DNA of 64,000 bases from Rhodospirillales bacterium 24-66-33 (lineage in GTDB: Bacteria; Pseudomonadota; Alphaproteobacteria; Reyranellales; Reyranellaceae): positions 117,843 to 181,842 of the forward strand of contig NCHQ01000008.1 in the NCBI GenBank assembly GCA_002281855.1, in the 5' to 3' direction. How positions within the stretch are numbered: the first letter of the stretch is position 1; the number at the start of each line of letters is the position of its first letter. The translations under genes and the position numbers were made by a program. Positions 18,411 to 26,708 of the stretch are shown here, piece by piece. The notes below the pieces were generated by a model. The model worked only from the letters and a program-made list of their open reading frames with translations. It was not told where the DNA came from and searched no databases.

Positions 18411-18512
18411 TGTGTCCTCCATGACATGACGACGCCCAGTCTATACTGCAGATTAAGGCGGCAGGGCGTCAGGCAGCCGCCAACGTACCTGCAGAGGCGG
18501 AGTAACGATAAC

Positions 18513-18707
18513 TTGTTCGACAAGCCCGGCAATGGACTGCTGAGCCCCGGCGACTTCGTGCGTCATCCCGGGCAACCGGACTGGGGCCTCGGGCAGATCC
18601 AGTCGATGATCGGTCATCGCATCACCGTCAATTTCGAGAATGCCGGCAAGGTCGTTATCGACGGCAACGTCATCGAACTCGCTCCAGACGACGCATCGCC
18701 TCGCTGA
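18513..18707 (+). CDS. DUF3553 small protein
   Basis: A 64-residue protein with the DUF3553 pattern: PGDFVRHPGQPDWGLGQIQS followed by ITVNFENAGKVVIDGNVIEL. The domain resembles the small beta-barrel found at the C-terminus of UvrD/CarD-like proteins, but its role here is unknown. The start is a TTG with GGCGGAG about ten bases upstream. It diverges from the bufferin operon and its last 38 bases overlap the 3' end of mobA on the opposite strand. Confidence 0.72.
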   Translation: MFDKPGNGLLSPGDFVRHPGQPDWGLGQIQSMIGHRITVNFENAGKVVIDGNVIELAPDDASPR

Positions 18708-19350
18708 GCTCGGCGGGCGTGTTGACGTTCAGGAACGGCGCGGCGTTGCCCGGCCAGACGAGTTCCTCGAAGGCGTAGCGCTGGGCGAAGGTCTCGACCC
18801 GTCGCATGCCCTCCTCGAGGATGGCGCGGCGCAGATCGCGGGCAAGCTTCACCGACCAGATGGCCAATGTATGTTCGCGGCGCTTGCCATGACGCACCAT
18901 CAGCACGTCCGGCTCCGGCACGTGCATCAGGCCGCACAGCCGGACGGTGAGATCGAGCGGCAGGAACGGCACGTCGGCGGGCGCCGTGAGGATCCAGCCG
19001 CAATGAGGGTGATGGTCCCGCGCCCATTCCATCCCGGCCAGGATACCGGCCAGGGGACCGAGCCGCCGTCCGTCGCGCATCGCCATCTCCTGGATATCGG
19101 GCGGGTCGGCGATCACCGGCACTCCCAGCCCGCGGAATTCCGGCGCCGGGTCGTTGGCCACGATGACGAGATCCATGACCTGCGGACGCAGCCGGTCCAC
19201 GACGTGCGCCACCATCGGCCGGCCCGCCAGCAGGCGTAGCGGCTTCAGCGCGCCCGGTCCCATCCGTCGCCCCTCGCCGCCGGCCAACACCACGCCCACG
19301 ACGGCACCGCTGCGCACGGGCCCGAATTTCTGCAACGCTTTCGTCGACAT
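18670..19350 (-). CDS. mobA: Molybdenum cofactor guanylyltransferase
   Basis: A 226-residue nucleotidyltransferase that adds GMP to molybdopterin, forming the bis-MGD cofactor of DMSO-reductase-type enzymes. The nucleotide loop is VVLAGGEGRRMG with the downstream lysine in ALKPL, followed by LTAPADVPFLPLDL and the C-terminal FLNVNTPAEL. The start at 19350 (MSTKALQKFG) was chosen over an upstream ATG at 19398 because the extension has no family resemblance. No other molybdenum genes are nearby. Confidence 0.9.
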   Translation of the reverse strand: MSTKALQKFGPVRSGAVVGVVLAGGEGRRMGPGALKPLRLLAGRPMVAHVVDRLRPQVMDLVIVANDPAPEFRGLGVPVIADPPDIQEMAMRDGRRLGPLAGILAGMEWARDHHPHCGWILTAPADVPFLPLDLTVRLCGLMHVPEPDVLMVRHGKRREHTLAIWSVKLARDLRRAILEEGMRRVETFAQRYAFEELVWPGNAAPFLNVNTPAELSEAMRRLERVR

Positions 19351-19397
19351 GGTGGCACTATGCGACGATGAAGAAATCAAGCAAGGGGGAGCCTCCA

Positions 19398-20198
19398 ATG
19401 ACGTTCAGCATCGCCAAGGCGGCAACGTGGCTGCATCAGGTCGACAGAGCGCGGGCCGTGGTCGGATGGTGGCCGGAACGGTTCGCGACCGACGACGAAC
19501 GCCTCGCCTACAAGGTCCAGGATGCCTTTCTGAAGAAGCAGATCGTCAAGCAGGGTCCGCTCGTCGGCTACAAGATCGCGCTGACCTCGCCGCAGATCCT
19601 GGCGCAGACCGGGCTGAAAGGGCCCGCCTACGGGCCGATCCGCAAGAAGCGCGTGTTCGAACACAAGGCGACGGTTCGCGCCGATCGCTGGACGCGACTG
19701 GGCGCCGAACTCGAGATCATCCTGATCTTGAACGCCGACGTGCCGGCGCCGAAGGCCAAGCCATACGACAGGGACTCGATCGCGCAGTATGTTGGCGAAG
19801 CCCGCGCCGGTTTCGAACTGATCGAGGACCGTGGTGCCGACTACAGCCGCCTCGCGGTCAATCCGCTGATCATGGATGCCGGCTGGAACGGCGGTTCCCT
19901 GCTCGCCAGGCCAAACAAGGATTGGGCGAAACTCGATCTCGGCAACCTGAACGGCTCCGTCTCCTTCGACGGCAAGGTCGTGCGGGAGGGCCATTCGGGT
20001 GACGTTCTGGGCCACTGCTACAATGCGCTGGCGTGGCTGGCGAACAAGCTCGGCGATCACGGCAAGCGCCTGAAGAAGGGCATGATCGTGTCGTCGGGCA
20101 GCATGGTCGCCTGTCAGTTCGTGCCGCCGGGCAGCACCGCGACCGGCAGGATCGAGGGGCTGGGCGAAGTCACGCTGAAATACGAGCTGCCAAAGTAG
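19398..20198 (+). CDS. 2-keto-4-pentenoate hydratase/FAH-like protein
   Basis: A 266-residue protein of the fumarylacetoacetate hydrolase superfamily, closest in pattern to 2-oxopent-4-enoate hydratases (MhpD type). Seen are VGYKIALTSPQILAQ, GPIRKKRVFE, the acidic metal motif LGAELEIILILN and the C-terminal GSMVACQFVPPGS. These enzymes act in meta-cleavage degradation of aromatics, but no ring-cleavage genes adjoin. GGGGGAG lies seven bases before the ATG at 19398. It diverges from mobA. Confidence 0.85.
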   Translation: MTFSIAKAATWLHQVDRARAVVGWWPERFATDDERLAYKVQDAFLKKQIVKQGPLVGYKIALTSPQILAQTGLKGPAYGPIRKKRVFEHKATVRADRWTRLGAELEIILILNADVPAPKAKPYDRDSIAQYVGEARAGFELIEDRGADYSRLAVNPLIMDAGWNGGSLLARPNKDWAKLDLGNLNGSVSFDGKVVREGHSGDVLGHCYNALAWLANKLGDHGKRLKKGMIVSSGSMVACQFVPPGSTATGRIEGLGEVTLKYELPK

Positions 20199-20204
20199 GG
20201 ACGC

Positions 20205-20900
20205 TCATCTGAAGGTCGCGTCGGGCCGGAGCTGCCGCCACGACAGGCGGCGCACCGCCTCCCGCCCGACCACCAGCGCATCGTAGTCGTCGGGAAAGAG
20301 CTGCGCGATCGCCGGGTCGAGTGCGTTGAGACCCCCGGCATAGGCGCCGAACGCCGGGAGGATGAGACGCCTCCCGTCCGTGAGGAAGCAACGCCGTCGC
20401 AAGCCGCGACCCCGCACCGTGAGCGCCGCCACCGGATGATAGTGGCCCGAAACCTCGCCATCGGCCGGCCCGAACAGCGCCTCGTGCCGGAAGATCAGCG
20501 AACCCGCCTTGACCTCTTCGGCAATCTCGCCCCAGTCCGCCGGTGGCGGTGCCGGATCATGGTTGCCGGCAATCCAGACGAAGCGCGCCTTCCTCGTCAG
20601 CCGCTCGATTTCGCCGCGCTCGGCGTCCGGAAGGCGATCCACGGCGGCACGGTCGTGAAATGAGTCGCCCAGGCAGACGACTGTGCGTGGCTGCACGGCG
20701 TCGATCAGAGCCGAGAGCATGGCCAGCGTCTGCTTGGTATCGTAGCGCGGCAACAGCTTGCGGGCATTGACGGCGTAGGACGACCCTTTCTCCAGATGCA
20801 GGTCGGCCACGGCCAGCCATCGCTCGGCCGGCCAGTACAGCGCGCCCATCGGCAGCGCCTCCAGGCGCTCGCCCGCGCAGATGAATTCCAGCCCTTTCAT
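20205..20900 (-). CDS. pdeM: Ligase-associated metallophosphoesterase PdeM
   Basis: A 231-residue calcineurin-like phosphoesterase with the two-metal motifs VADLHLEKG, LGDSFHD, AGNHD and SGHYHP. The N-terminal ALYWPAERWLAVADLHLEKGSSYA is the mark of the PdeM family, usually found with the DNA ligase LigB/LhrC3-type helicase set in DNA repair. Here it stands alone between a hydratase and eipB. The start at 20900 is chosen over 20948 because the extension overlaps the divergent gene region and lacks resemblance. Confidence 0.87.
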   Translation of the reverse strand: MKGLEFICAGERLEALPMGALYWPAERWLAVADLHLEKGSSYAVNARKLLPRYDTKQTLAMLSALIDAVQPRTVVCLGDSFHDRAAVDRLPDAERGEIERLTRKARFVWIAGNHDPAPPPADWGEIAEEVKAGSLIFRHEALFGPADGEVSGHYHPVAALTVRGRGLRRRCFLTDGRRLILPAFGAYAGGLNALDPAIAQLFPDDYDALVVGREAVRRLSWRQLRPDATFR

Positions 20901-21055
20901 GGATCGAGCATCACCGGCGGGCGGCCGCTCCCTTGAGTGCCGCGCCATGCATGTTCTGGAACGGCTTCGGGCTTCGCCAGAATGCTGCCACGATGTCTCG
21001 GAATTTCATGCGACGCACGATTGACCTGATCGGAGAGCATGCGCAAGCTGGCGCA

Positions 21056-21847
21056 ATGCGTCGCCTGGTGTGTTTCGTCGTCGCTGCCGTCCTCTGCGGA
21101 CCGCAGCTCGCTTTCGCGCAGATGCAGCCGCATCGTGCCGAGTATGTGCTGCGTCTCGGGGCCGCCGCCAATGCACCGCGGATCGGGACGGCGATCCACG
21201 ATCTTTCGCAGGATTGCGCGGGCTGGCACCTCAAGCGCGACATCACGTCCGAGATCGCGCTGACCGCCTCCTGGAAGATGAGCCTGTCCTCCAGGCTGGA
21301 CGCCGAGGAGCCCCGCAGCGGCAACAGCCTGCGGTACCAGACCACGCAGGTTCAGAACGGCAACAAGCGCGAGACTAAGGGGCGCATCCAGCGCGGGCAG
21401 GGCGAACTGCGCGCCGAGATCGCGACGGCCGGCGCCCAGCCCTCCCAGTTCTTCCTGCCCTTCGCCACATTGATGCCGGTGGCGGCGATCGACCATCTCA
21501 CCGAACGGCTCCGCGCCAACGCCACTTCGTTTCCGGCTCTGATGTTCGATCCCGAAGTGGTGAGCGACGGGTTCCTGATCGACGTGACACAGCTGGAAGA
21601 TGGCCGCCTGCGGTCGTCCCGGCCGATGGACAAGCCGGTGGCCACGCCGAAGGGCAAGTCCTGGCCGGTTTCCATGAGCTTCACCCGCGGTCGCGACCAG
21701 GCCCAACGCCCGCTTTTCTCCGTGACGGCGCAGGTGTTCGAGAATGGCGTGCTCGACCGGCTCACCGTCGATACCGGTCTGCTCACGGTGACCGCAGATC
21801 TCCAGAGCCTGGAGATGCGACCGGCGCCCAACTGCCCCCGCTCCTGA
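21056..21847 (+). CDS. eipB: EipB-like cell envelope integrity protein (DUF1849)
   Basis: A 263-residue periplasmic protein with a signal peptide (MRRLVCFVVAAVLCGPQLAFA). The mature part has HRAEYVLRLG, DCAGWHLKRDI, SLRYQTTQVQNG and SWPVSMSFTRG, matching the EipB/DUF1849 family of alphaproteobacteria, whose members form a spiral beta structure and protect the cell envelope. The two cysteines expected to form a disulfide are present (DCAGW and the C-terminal NCPRS). The start is chosen by the signal peptide; upstream in-frame ATGs exist at 20993 and 21008. Confidence 0.88.
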   Translation: MRRLVCFVVAAVLCGPQLAFAQMQPHRAEYVLRLGAAANAPRIGTAIHDLSQDCAGWHLKRDITSEIALTASWKMSLSSRLDAEEPRSGNSLRYQTTQVQNGNKRETKGRIQRGQGELRAEIATAGAQPSQFFLPFATLMPVAAIDHLTERLRANATSFPALMFDPEVVSDGFLIDVTQLEDGRLRSSRPMDKPVATPKGKSWPVSMSFTRGRDQAQRPLFSVTAQVFENGVLDRLTVDTGLLTVTADLQSLEMRPAPNCPRS

Positions 21848-21897
21848 CCTAACTCACGGGCGATCATCCGTTCGTCCGCCATGTGCGTATCTCGCAC

Positions 21898-23298
21898 ATG
21901 TCGGTTTCGATCGTCTGGTTCCGCAGCGACCTTCGCCTCTCGGACAATCCCGCGCTGATCAAGGCGCTGGAGGCCGGGCGTACGGTCGTGCCGGTGTTCG
22001 TCCTCGACGAGGGAACCAAGGGTCTGCGGCGGCTCGGTGCCGCCTCGCGTTGGTGGCTGCACTACAGTCTCCACGCGCTCGACGCATCGCTGCGCCGGCT
22101 CGGGTCGCGCCTGGTGCTGCGACGGGGCCCCGCCGAGAAGGTCATCGCCGAACTTGCGGTCGAATGCAGGGCTGAATCGGTCTTCTGGAACCGCGTTTAC
22201 GACCAAGGCTCGCGCGAGCGGGACGCGCGCCTGAAGAAGTCTCTCTCCGACAGCGGCATCGCCGTCGAGAGCTGCAAGGCCAACCTGCTCTTCGAGCCCT
22301 GGGAGGTGACGACGCAGGGCGGCGACGCCTTCAAGGTGTTCACGCCTTTCTGGCGCGCCTGCCGCGCGCTGCCGCCTCCCGCCGCGTCGCCGTCTGCCCC
22401 GACCAGTATGCCGCCGCCCCCTTCGTGGCCGGCCGGCGAAGCGCTCGCCTCGTGGGGCCTGCTGCCCAGCGCGCCGGATTGGGCCGCCGGATTGCGCGCC
22501 GCCTGGACACCGGGCGAGGACGGTGCCCGGCAGCGTCTCGCACATTTCCTCGACGAGGCTCTCGGGGATTATCGCGAGGCGCGCGACCTGCCGGCGGTGA
22601 AGGGCACGTCCCGCCTCTCTCCCCATCTCGCCTTCGGCGAGATATCGCCCCGTCAGGTCTGGCACGCCGCCACGGCCCGGGGCGCCTCCGCCGCAACCGA
22701 CAAATTTCTGTCGGAAGTCGGCTGGCGCGAATTCGCCTATCACCTGATCTTCCATAACGGCGATCTGGCGGAGCGAAACTTCCGGCGCGAGTTCGATGCG
22801 TTCCCGTGGGCCGATCAGACCGAAGCGCTCACGGCCTGGCAACGCGGTCGGACGGGTTATCCCATCGTCGATGCCGGGATGCGCGAACTCTGGACGACCG
22901 GTTGGATGCACAATCGCGTGCGGATGATCGCGGCATCCTTCCTGACGAAGGACCTGCTGATCGACTGGCGCAGGGGCGAGCGCTGGTTCTGGGACACGCT
23001 CGTCGACGCCGACGTCGCGAACAATGCGACCGGCTGGCAATGGGTCGCCGGCTGCGGCGCCGATGCGGCTCCCTACTTCCGTGTGTTCAACCCGGTTCTC
23101 CAGGGCGAGAAATTCGATCCCGACGGAGATTACGTCCGGCGCTGGGTGCCCGAACTCGCCCACCTGCCCAGCAATACGATCCATCGTCCGTGGGAGGCCG
23201 CCGTGCCGGCGAGTGTCTATCCGGCGCGGATCGTCGAGCACGGCGCCGCCCGGGATCGGGCGCTGGCCGCCTTCCAAACCATCAAGAAATCAGCGTAG
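21898..23298 (+). CDS. phrB: Deoxyribodipyrimidine photolyase
   Basis: A 466-residue class I CPD photolyase, which uses blue light to split cyclobutane pyrimidine dimers. The N-terminal antenna domain begins SIVWFRSDLRLSDNPAL. The FAD domain has GTSRLSPHLAFGEISPRQ, RTGYPIVDAGMRELWTTG, MHNRVRM and the signature NNATGWQWVAGCGADAAPYFR. The ATG at 21898 starts the family N-terminus directly; a GTG at 21883 is an alternative. A five-gene plus-strand series begins here and runs to 28184, with gaps of 24 bases or fewer for the next three genes. Confidence 0.95.
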   Translation: MSVSIVWFRSDLRLSDNPALIKALEAGRTVVPVFVLDEGTKGLRRLGAASRWWLHYSLHALDASLRRLGSRLVLRRGPAEKVIAELAVECRAESVFWNRVYDQGSRERDARLKKSLSDSGIAVESCKANLLFEPWEVTTQGGDAFKVFTPFWRACRALPPPAASPSAPTSMPPPPSWPAGEALASWGLLPSAPDWAAGLRAAWTPGEDGARQRLAHFLDEALGDYREARDLPAVKGTSRLSPHLAFGEISPRQVWHAATARGASAATDKFLSEVGWREFAYHLIFHNGDLAERNFRREFDAFPWADQTEALTAWQRGRTGYPIVDAGMRELWTTGWMHNRVRMIAASFLTKDLLIDWRRGERWFWDTLVDADVANNATGWQWVAGCGADAAPYFRVFNPVLQGEKFDPDGDYVRRWVPELAHLPSNTIHRPWEAAVPASVYPARIVEHGAARDRALAAFQTIKKSA

Positions 23299-23322
23299 AA
23301 GCATCCCGGGGAGCGTACGAAA

Positions 23323-24690
23323 ATGAAAATCGCCGTCATCGGCGCCGGCGTGTCCGGTCTCGGAGCCGCCTGGCTCCTCAGCCGCAGCCACGATGTGGTG
23401 GTCTACGAGCGCGAGAACCGTTTCGGCGGACACTCCTGCACGGTCGACGCCCCGACGATGCACGGGCGACTGCCGGTCGATGTCGGCTTCATCGTCTTCA
23501 ACGAGCGCAACTATCCCAATCTGATCGCCCTGTTCGATCATCTCGGCGTGCCGACCGAGCCGTCCGACATGTCGTTCGCCGTCAGCTTGGACGATGGCGG
23601 CTTCGAATATGCGAGTTCGTTCGCCGGCTACTTCGCCCAGCGCCGCAACCTCGCCCGCCCCTCGTTCCTGCGCATGACGCATGACATCCTGCGGTTCAAC
23701 CGGATGGCCCCGCAGCTTCTCGACCAGGCGGAGAACCTCGACTTCACCATCGGCGACTTCGTCGAGCAGGCGGGTTTCGGCGCGGCCTTCCGCGACCGCT
23801 ATCTCGTGCCGATGGCGGCCTGCATCTGGTCGACGCCGCTTGGACGCATGCTCGACTATCCGGCGCAGACGTTCGCGCGCTTCTTCAACAATCACGGACT
23901 CCTGACGATCGGCCCTCAGCTGCAATGGCGTACCGTGAGTGGCGGCAGCCGCACCTATGTCGAGCGGATCGTTGCGCCGCTGCGCGCCCGCGCGCGCCTG
24001 TCGACGCCGGCCAGTGCGATCCGGCGTCTCGGCGAAGGCGTGGAAGTCCGCGACGCCGGCGGACACTGGGATCGCTTCGACCAGGTCGTGCTCGCCTGCC
24101 ATGCCGACCAGGCTCTTTCGCTTCTCACCGACGCCGACCAGACGGAGCGCGACCTGCTCGGCCGCTTCGCCTACTCGACCAACGAGGTATGGCTCCACGG
24201 CGACGAGAGCCTGATGCCGAAGCGCCGCAGCGCCTGGGCGAGTTGGAACTACGTTACCGACAGCCGCAGCCGCGACACCAACGTCAGCGTGACCTACTGG
24301 ATGAACCGCCTGCAGAACCTGCCCGACAGCGCCCCGCTGTTCGTGTCGGTGAATCCGGGCCGCGTTCCGGCGCCGGCGACGGCACATTCCCGCTTCTCGT
24401 TCGAGCATCCGATGTACGACGCTGCGGCCATCCGCGCACAGCGCGACCTGCATCGCATCCAGGGTGTGCGGGGCACCTATTTCTGCGGCAGCTATTGCGG
24501 CTACGGCTTCCATGAGGACGCCTTGTCGGCCGGCCTGGACGTCGCCGAGCAACTGGGCGTGCATCGCCCCTGGCCGCGTCCCGACGAGCACCGCCGGATC
24601 GGCGATCCGCCACGGGTCGTGGCCGACCGGCCGGCGATCCCGCCGCTGCCGGTTCCCGTGGCTGCCCGTACCGCGGCCGAGAGCCCATGA
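23323..24690 (+). CDS. FAD-dependent oxidoreductase (COG2907-type, amine-oxidase fold)
   Basis: A 455-residue flavoprotein with the dinucleotide-binding motif AVIGAGVSGLGAAWLL and VVVYERENRFGGHS, a cytosolic character, and a C-terminal FCGSYCGYGFHEDALSAG that closes the FAD site. This group (predicted NAD/FAD-binding protein) is regularly next to DUF1365 and cyclopropane-fatty-acid-synthase-like genes and is part of photo-oxidative stress loci in Rhodobacter, where a related protein takes part in furan fatty acid formation (recalled, not checked). GGGGAG precedes the ATG and its stop overlaps the next gene by four bases. Confidence 0.87.
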   Translation: MKIAVIGAGVSGLGAAWLLSRSHDVVVYERENRFGGHSCTVDAPTMHGRLPVDVGFIVFNERNYPNLIALFDHLGVPTEPSDMSFAVSLDDGGFEYASSFAGYFAQRRNLARPSFLRMTHDILRFNRMAPQLLDQAENLDFTIGDFVEQAGFGAAFRDRYLVPMAACIWSTPLGRMLDYPAQTFARFFNNHGLLTIGPQLQWRTVSGGSRTYVERIVAPLRARARLSTPASAIRRLGEGVEVRDAGGHWDRFDQVVLACHADQALSLLTDADQTERDLLGRFAYSTNEVWLHGDESLMPKRRSAWASWNYVTDSRSRDTNVSVTYWMNRLQNLPDSAPLFVSVNPGRVPAPATAHSRFSFEHPMYDAAAIRAQRDLHRIQGVRGTYFCGSYCGYGFHEDALSAGLDVAEQLGVHRPWPRPDEHRRIGDPPRVVADRPAIPPLPVPVAARTAAESP

Positions 24691-25460
24691 GCCCCGCATC
24701 TCCTCATTCGATCGTCGACGCCACGATCGTCCATCGGCGGCTGAGGCCGCGCGAGAACGCGTTCCGCTACAAGGTGGGCTATCTCTGCCTCGGCCTCGAT
24801 GCGCTCGAAAGCGCCGCCGGCCGCTGGCTGAAGGTCGATCGCCGCGGCGCCGTCTCCTTTCGCCGCGCCGACCACGGCGCCAGGGATGGGTCGGACCTCA
24901 AGCTCTGGCTCGAGGAAATCCTGCGTCAGCACGGCGTGGCGGATTTCTGCGACGGCGAGGTCGTGCTGATGACCATGCCCCGCATGCTGGGCTACGTGTT
25001 CAATCCGGTGAGCTTCTGGTTCTGCCGCGATCGAACCGGCGCGCTCCGGGCGGTCCTGTGCGAGGTCAACAACACGTTCGGCGAGAGCCATTGCTACTTC
25101 GTCCATCACGACGACGGCGCGCCGATCGAGCCAGACCAGTGGTTCGAAGGCCGCAAGGTGTTTCACGTCTCCCCGTTCCTGCCGATCGAGGGCGGCTATC
25201 GCTTCCGCTTTCGCCTCGACGCCGAACGCGCCCATGTCGACGTGAACTACCATGACGATCAGGGGCTCATGCTCGCCACCTCGGTCGGCGGCCGGCGCGA
25301 GCCGCTGGACGACCGCGGTGTCTTGCGGCGCTTTCTCGCAAACCCGACCATGACCCTTGGCGTCGTGGTCCGGATCCACTGGCAGGCCTTGCATCTGTGG
25401 CGGAAGCGGGCGAGATTTTACGCCAAGCCAGCACCGCCGTCGGAGCTCGTGACCCGTTGA
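24687..25460 (+). CDS. DUF1365 family protein
   Basis: A 257-residue protein of the DUF1365 (COG3496) family. Diagnostic stretches are VHRRLRPRENAFRYKVGYLCL, LMTMPRMLGYVFNPVSFWFC, CEVNNTFGESHCY and KVFHVSPFLPIEGGY. The biochemical role is unsettled, but its constant partners point to fatty-acyl chain modification. The ATG overlaps the FAD oxidoreductase stop (ATGA), showing translational coupling. Confidence 0.88.
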   Translation: MSPASPHSIVDATIVHRRLRPRENAFRYKVGYLCLGLDALESAAGRWLKVDRRGAVSFRRADHGARDGSDLKLWLEEILRQHGVADFCDGEVVLMTMPRMLGYVFNPVSFWFCRDRTGALRAVLCEVNNTFGESHCYFVHHDDGAPIEPDQWFEGRKVFHVSPFLPIEGGYRFRFRLDAERAHVDVNYHDDQGLMLATSVGGRREPLDDRGVLRRFLANPTMTLGVVVRIHWQALHLWRKRARFYAKPAPPSELVTR

Positions 25461-25476
25461 CTTACCCTCGGACCGC

Positions 25477-26649
25477 ATGCCCCTCGCCGCCCGGTTTGTC
25501 CTGAATTCCCTGGAACGTCTGTCCGTCGGTCGCCTGAGCGTGCGACTTCCCGACGGCGACAGGCGTGTCTTCGGCAAGGCCGACGCCATGCCCCATGCCG
25601 AGATCGACGTGCGGGACTGGCGCTTCTTTCGCCGCGTGCTGCTGGACGGCGACATGGGGTTCGCCGAAGCCTACATGGAGGGCTTCTGCGAGTCGCCCGA
25701 CCTGCCAAGCCTGATCGGCCTGTTACTGGCCAACGAGCAGGCGCTCGGCAAGATGACCCGGACGAACGTCTTCCACGGCATGCTCCTGAAGCTTCTCCAC
25801 CGCCGGCGCGCGAACACCCGCGAGGGATCGAAGAAGAACATCCATGCCCACTATGACCTGGGCAACGAATTCTACGGCCTTTGGCTCGACCCTTCGATGA
25901 CCTACTCATCCGCCTTGTATGAGGGCGAGGCGGAGAAGCCGCTGGAGGTCGCCCAGATCGCCAAGTACGAGCGCATCCTGTCGCAACTCGGCGCCCGGCA
26001 GGGCGACAGCATCCTCGAGATCGGCTGCGGCTGGGGCGGCTTTGCCGAAGTGGCGGCCCGGCGCGGCATGCGGGTCACAGGCGTGACCATCTCGAAGGAG
26101 CAGCTCGAGTATGCCCGCGCACGCCTGGAGCGGGCCGGGTTGGCCGACAGGGTCGACCTGCAGTTCCGCGACTATCGCGACATCGAGGGCCGCTACGACC
26201 ATATCGTCTCGATCGAGATGATCGAGGCCGTCGGCGAGCGCTATTGGCCCGACTATTTCGCGACGCTGAAGCGGCATGTGGTGCCCGGCGGGTCGGCCAT
26301 CGTGCAGGCCATCGTGATCGCCGATGATTTCTTCGAGCGCTACAGAAAGCACCCCGACTTCATCCAGACCTACGTTTTCCCCGGCGGCATGCTCCTGTCT
26401 CCTGCAAGCCTGCGCGAGCAGTGCCGACAGGCCGGCCTGAAGGTGGCCGAACTCTACAGTTTTGGACTGGACTATGCGCGGACCCTGGAGACCTGGCTGG
26501 GCCGCTTCGACGGGGTGGCCGACCAGGTCGGCCGCATGGGCTTCGACGAGCGCTTCCGCCGGATGTGGCGATATTACCTCGCCTATTGTGCCGCAGGCTT
26601 CTCTACGCGCCGGACGGACGTTTTGCAGGCACACTTCAGGCATATATAA
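25477..26649 (+). CDS. Cyclopropane-fatty-acyl-phospholipid synthase-like methyltransferase
   Basis: A 390-residue S-adenosylmethionine-dependent enzyme of the Cfa/CmaS family. The SAM-binding glycine loop is ILEIGCGWGGFAEVAARRG (about residue 180), preceded by NIHAHYDLGNEFYGLWLDPSMTYSSA where only the HYDLGN part is diagnostic, and followed by SIEMIEAVGERYWPDYF. The conserved cysteine near the C-terminus lies in YLAYCAAGF. It transfers a methylene or methyl group to unsaturated phospholipid acyl chains; whether the product is a cyclopropane or a methylated/furan precursor cannot be told. It starts 16 bases after DUF1365. Confidence 0.9.
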   Translation: MPLAARFVLNSLERLSVGRLSVRLPDGDRRVFGKADAMPHAEIDVRDWRFFRRVLLDGDMGFAEAYMEGFCESPDLPSLIGLLLANEQALGKMTRTNVFHGMLLKLLHRRRANTREGSKKNIHAHYDLGNEFYGLWLDPSMTYSSALYEGEAEKPLEVAQIAKYERILSQLGARQGDSILEIGCGWGGFAEVAARRGMRVTGVTISKEQLEYARARLERAGLADRVDLQFRDYRDIEGRYDHIVSIEMIEAVGERYWPDYFATLKRHVVPGGSAIVQAIVIADDFFERYRKHPDFIQTYVFPGGMLLSPASLREQCRQAGLKVAELYSFGLDYARTLETWLGRFDGVADQVGRMGFDERFRRMWRYYLAYCAAGFSTRRTDVLQAHFRHI

Positions 26650-26708
26650 CTGTCGGCAATCAAGAGGCCGCCGGTCAAAGGTGAGCCGAACAGGAAGGCA
26701 AAATCCGC

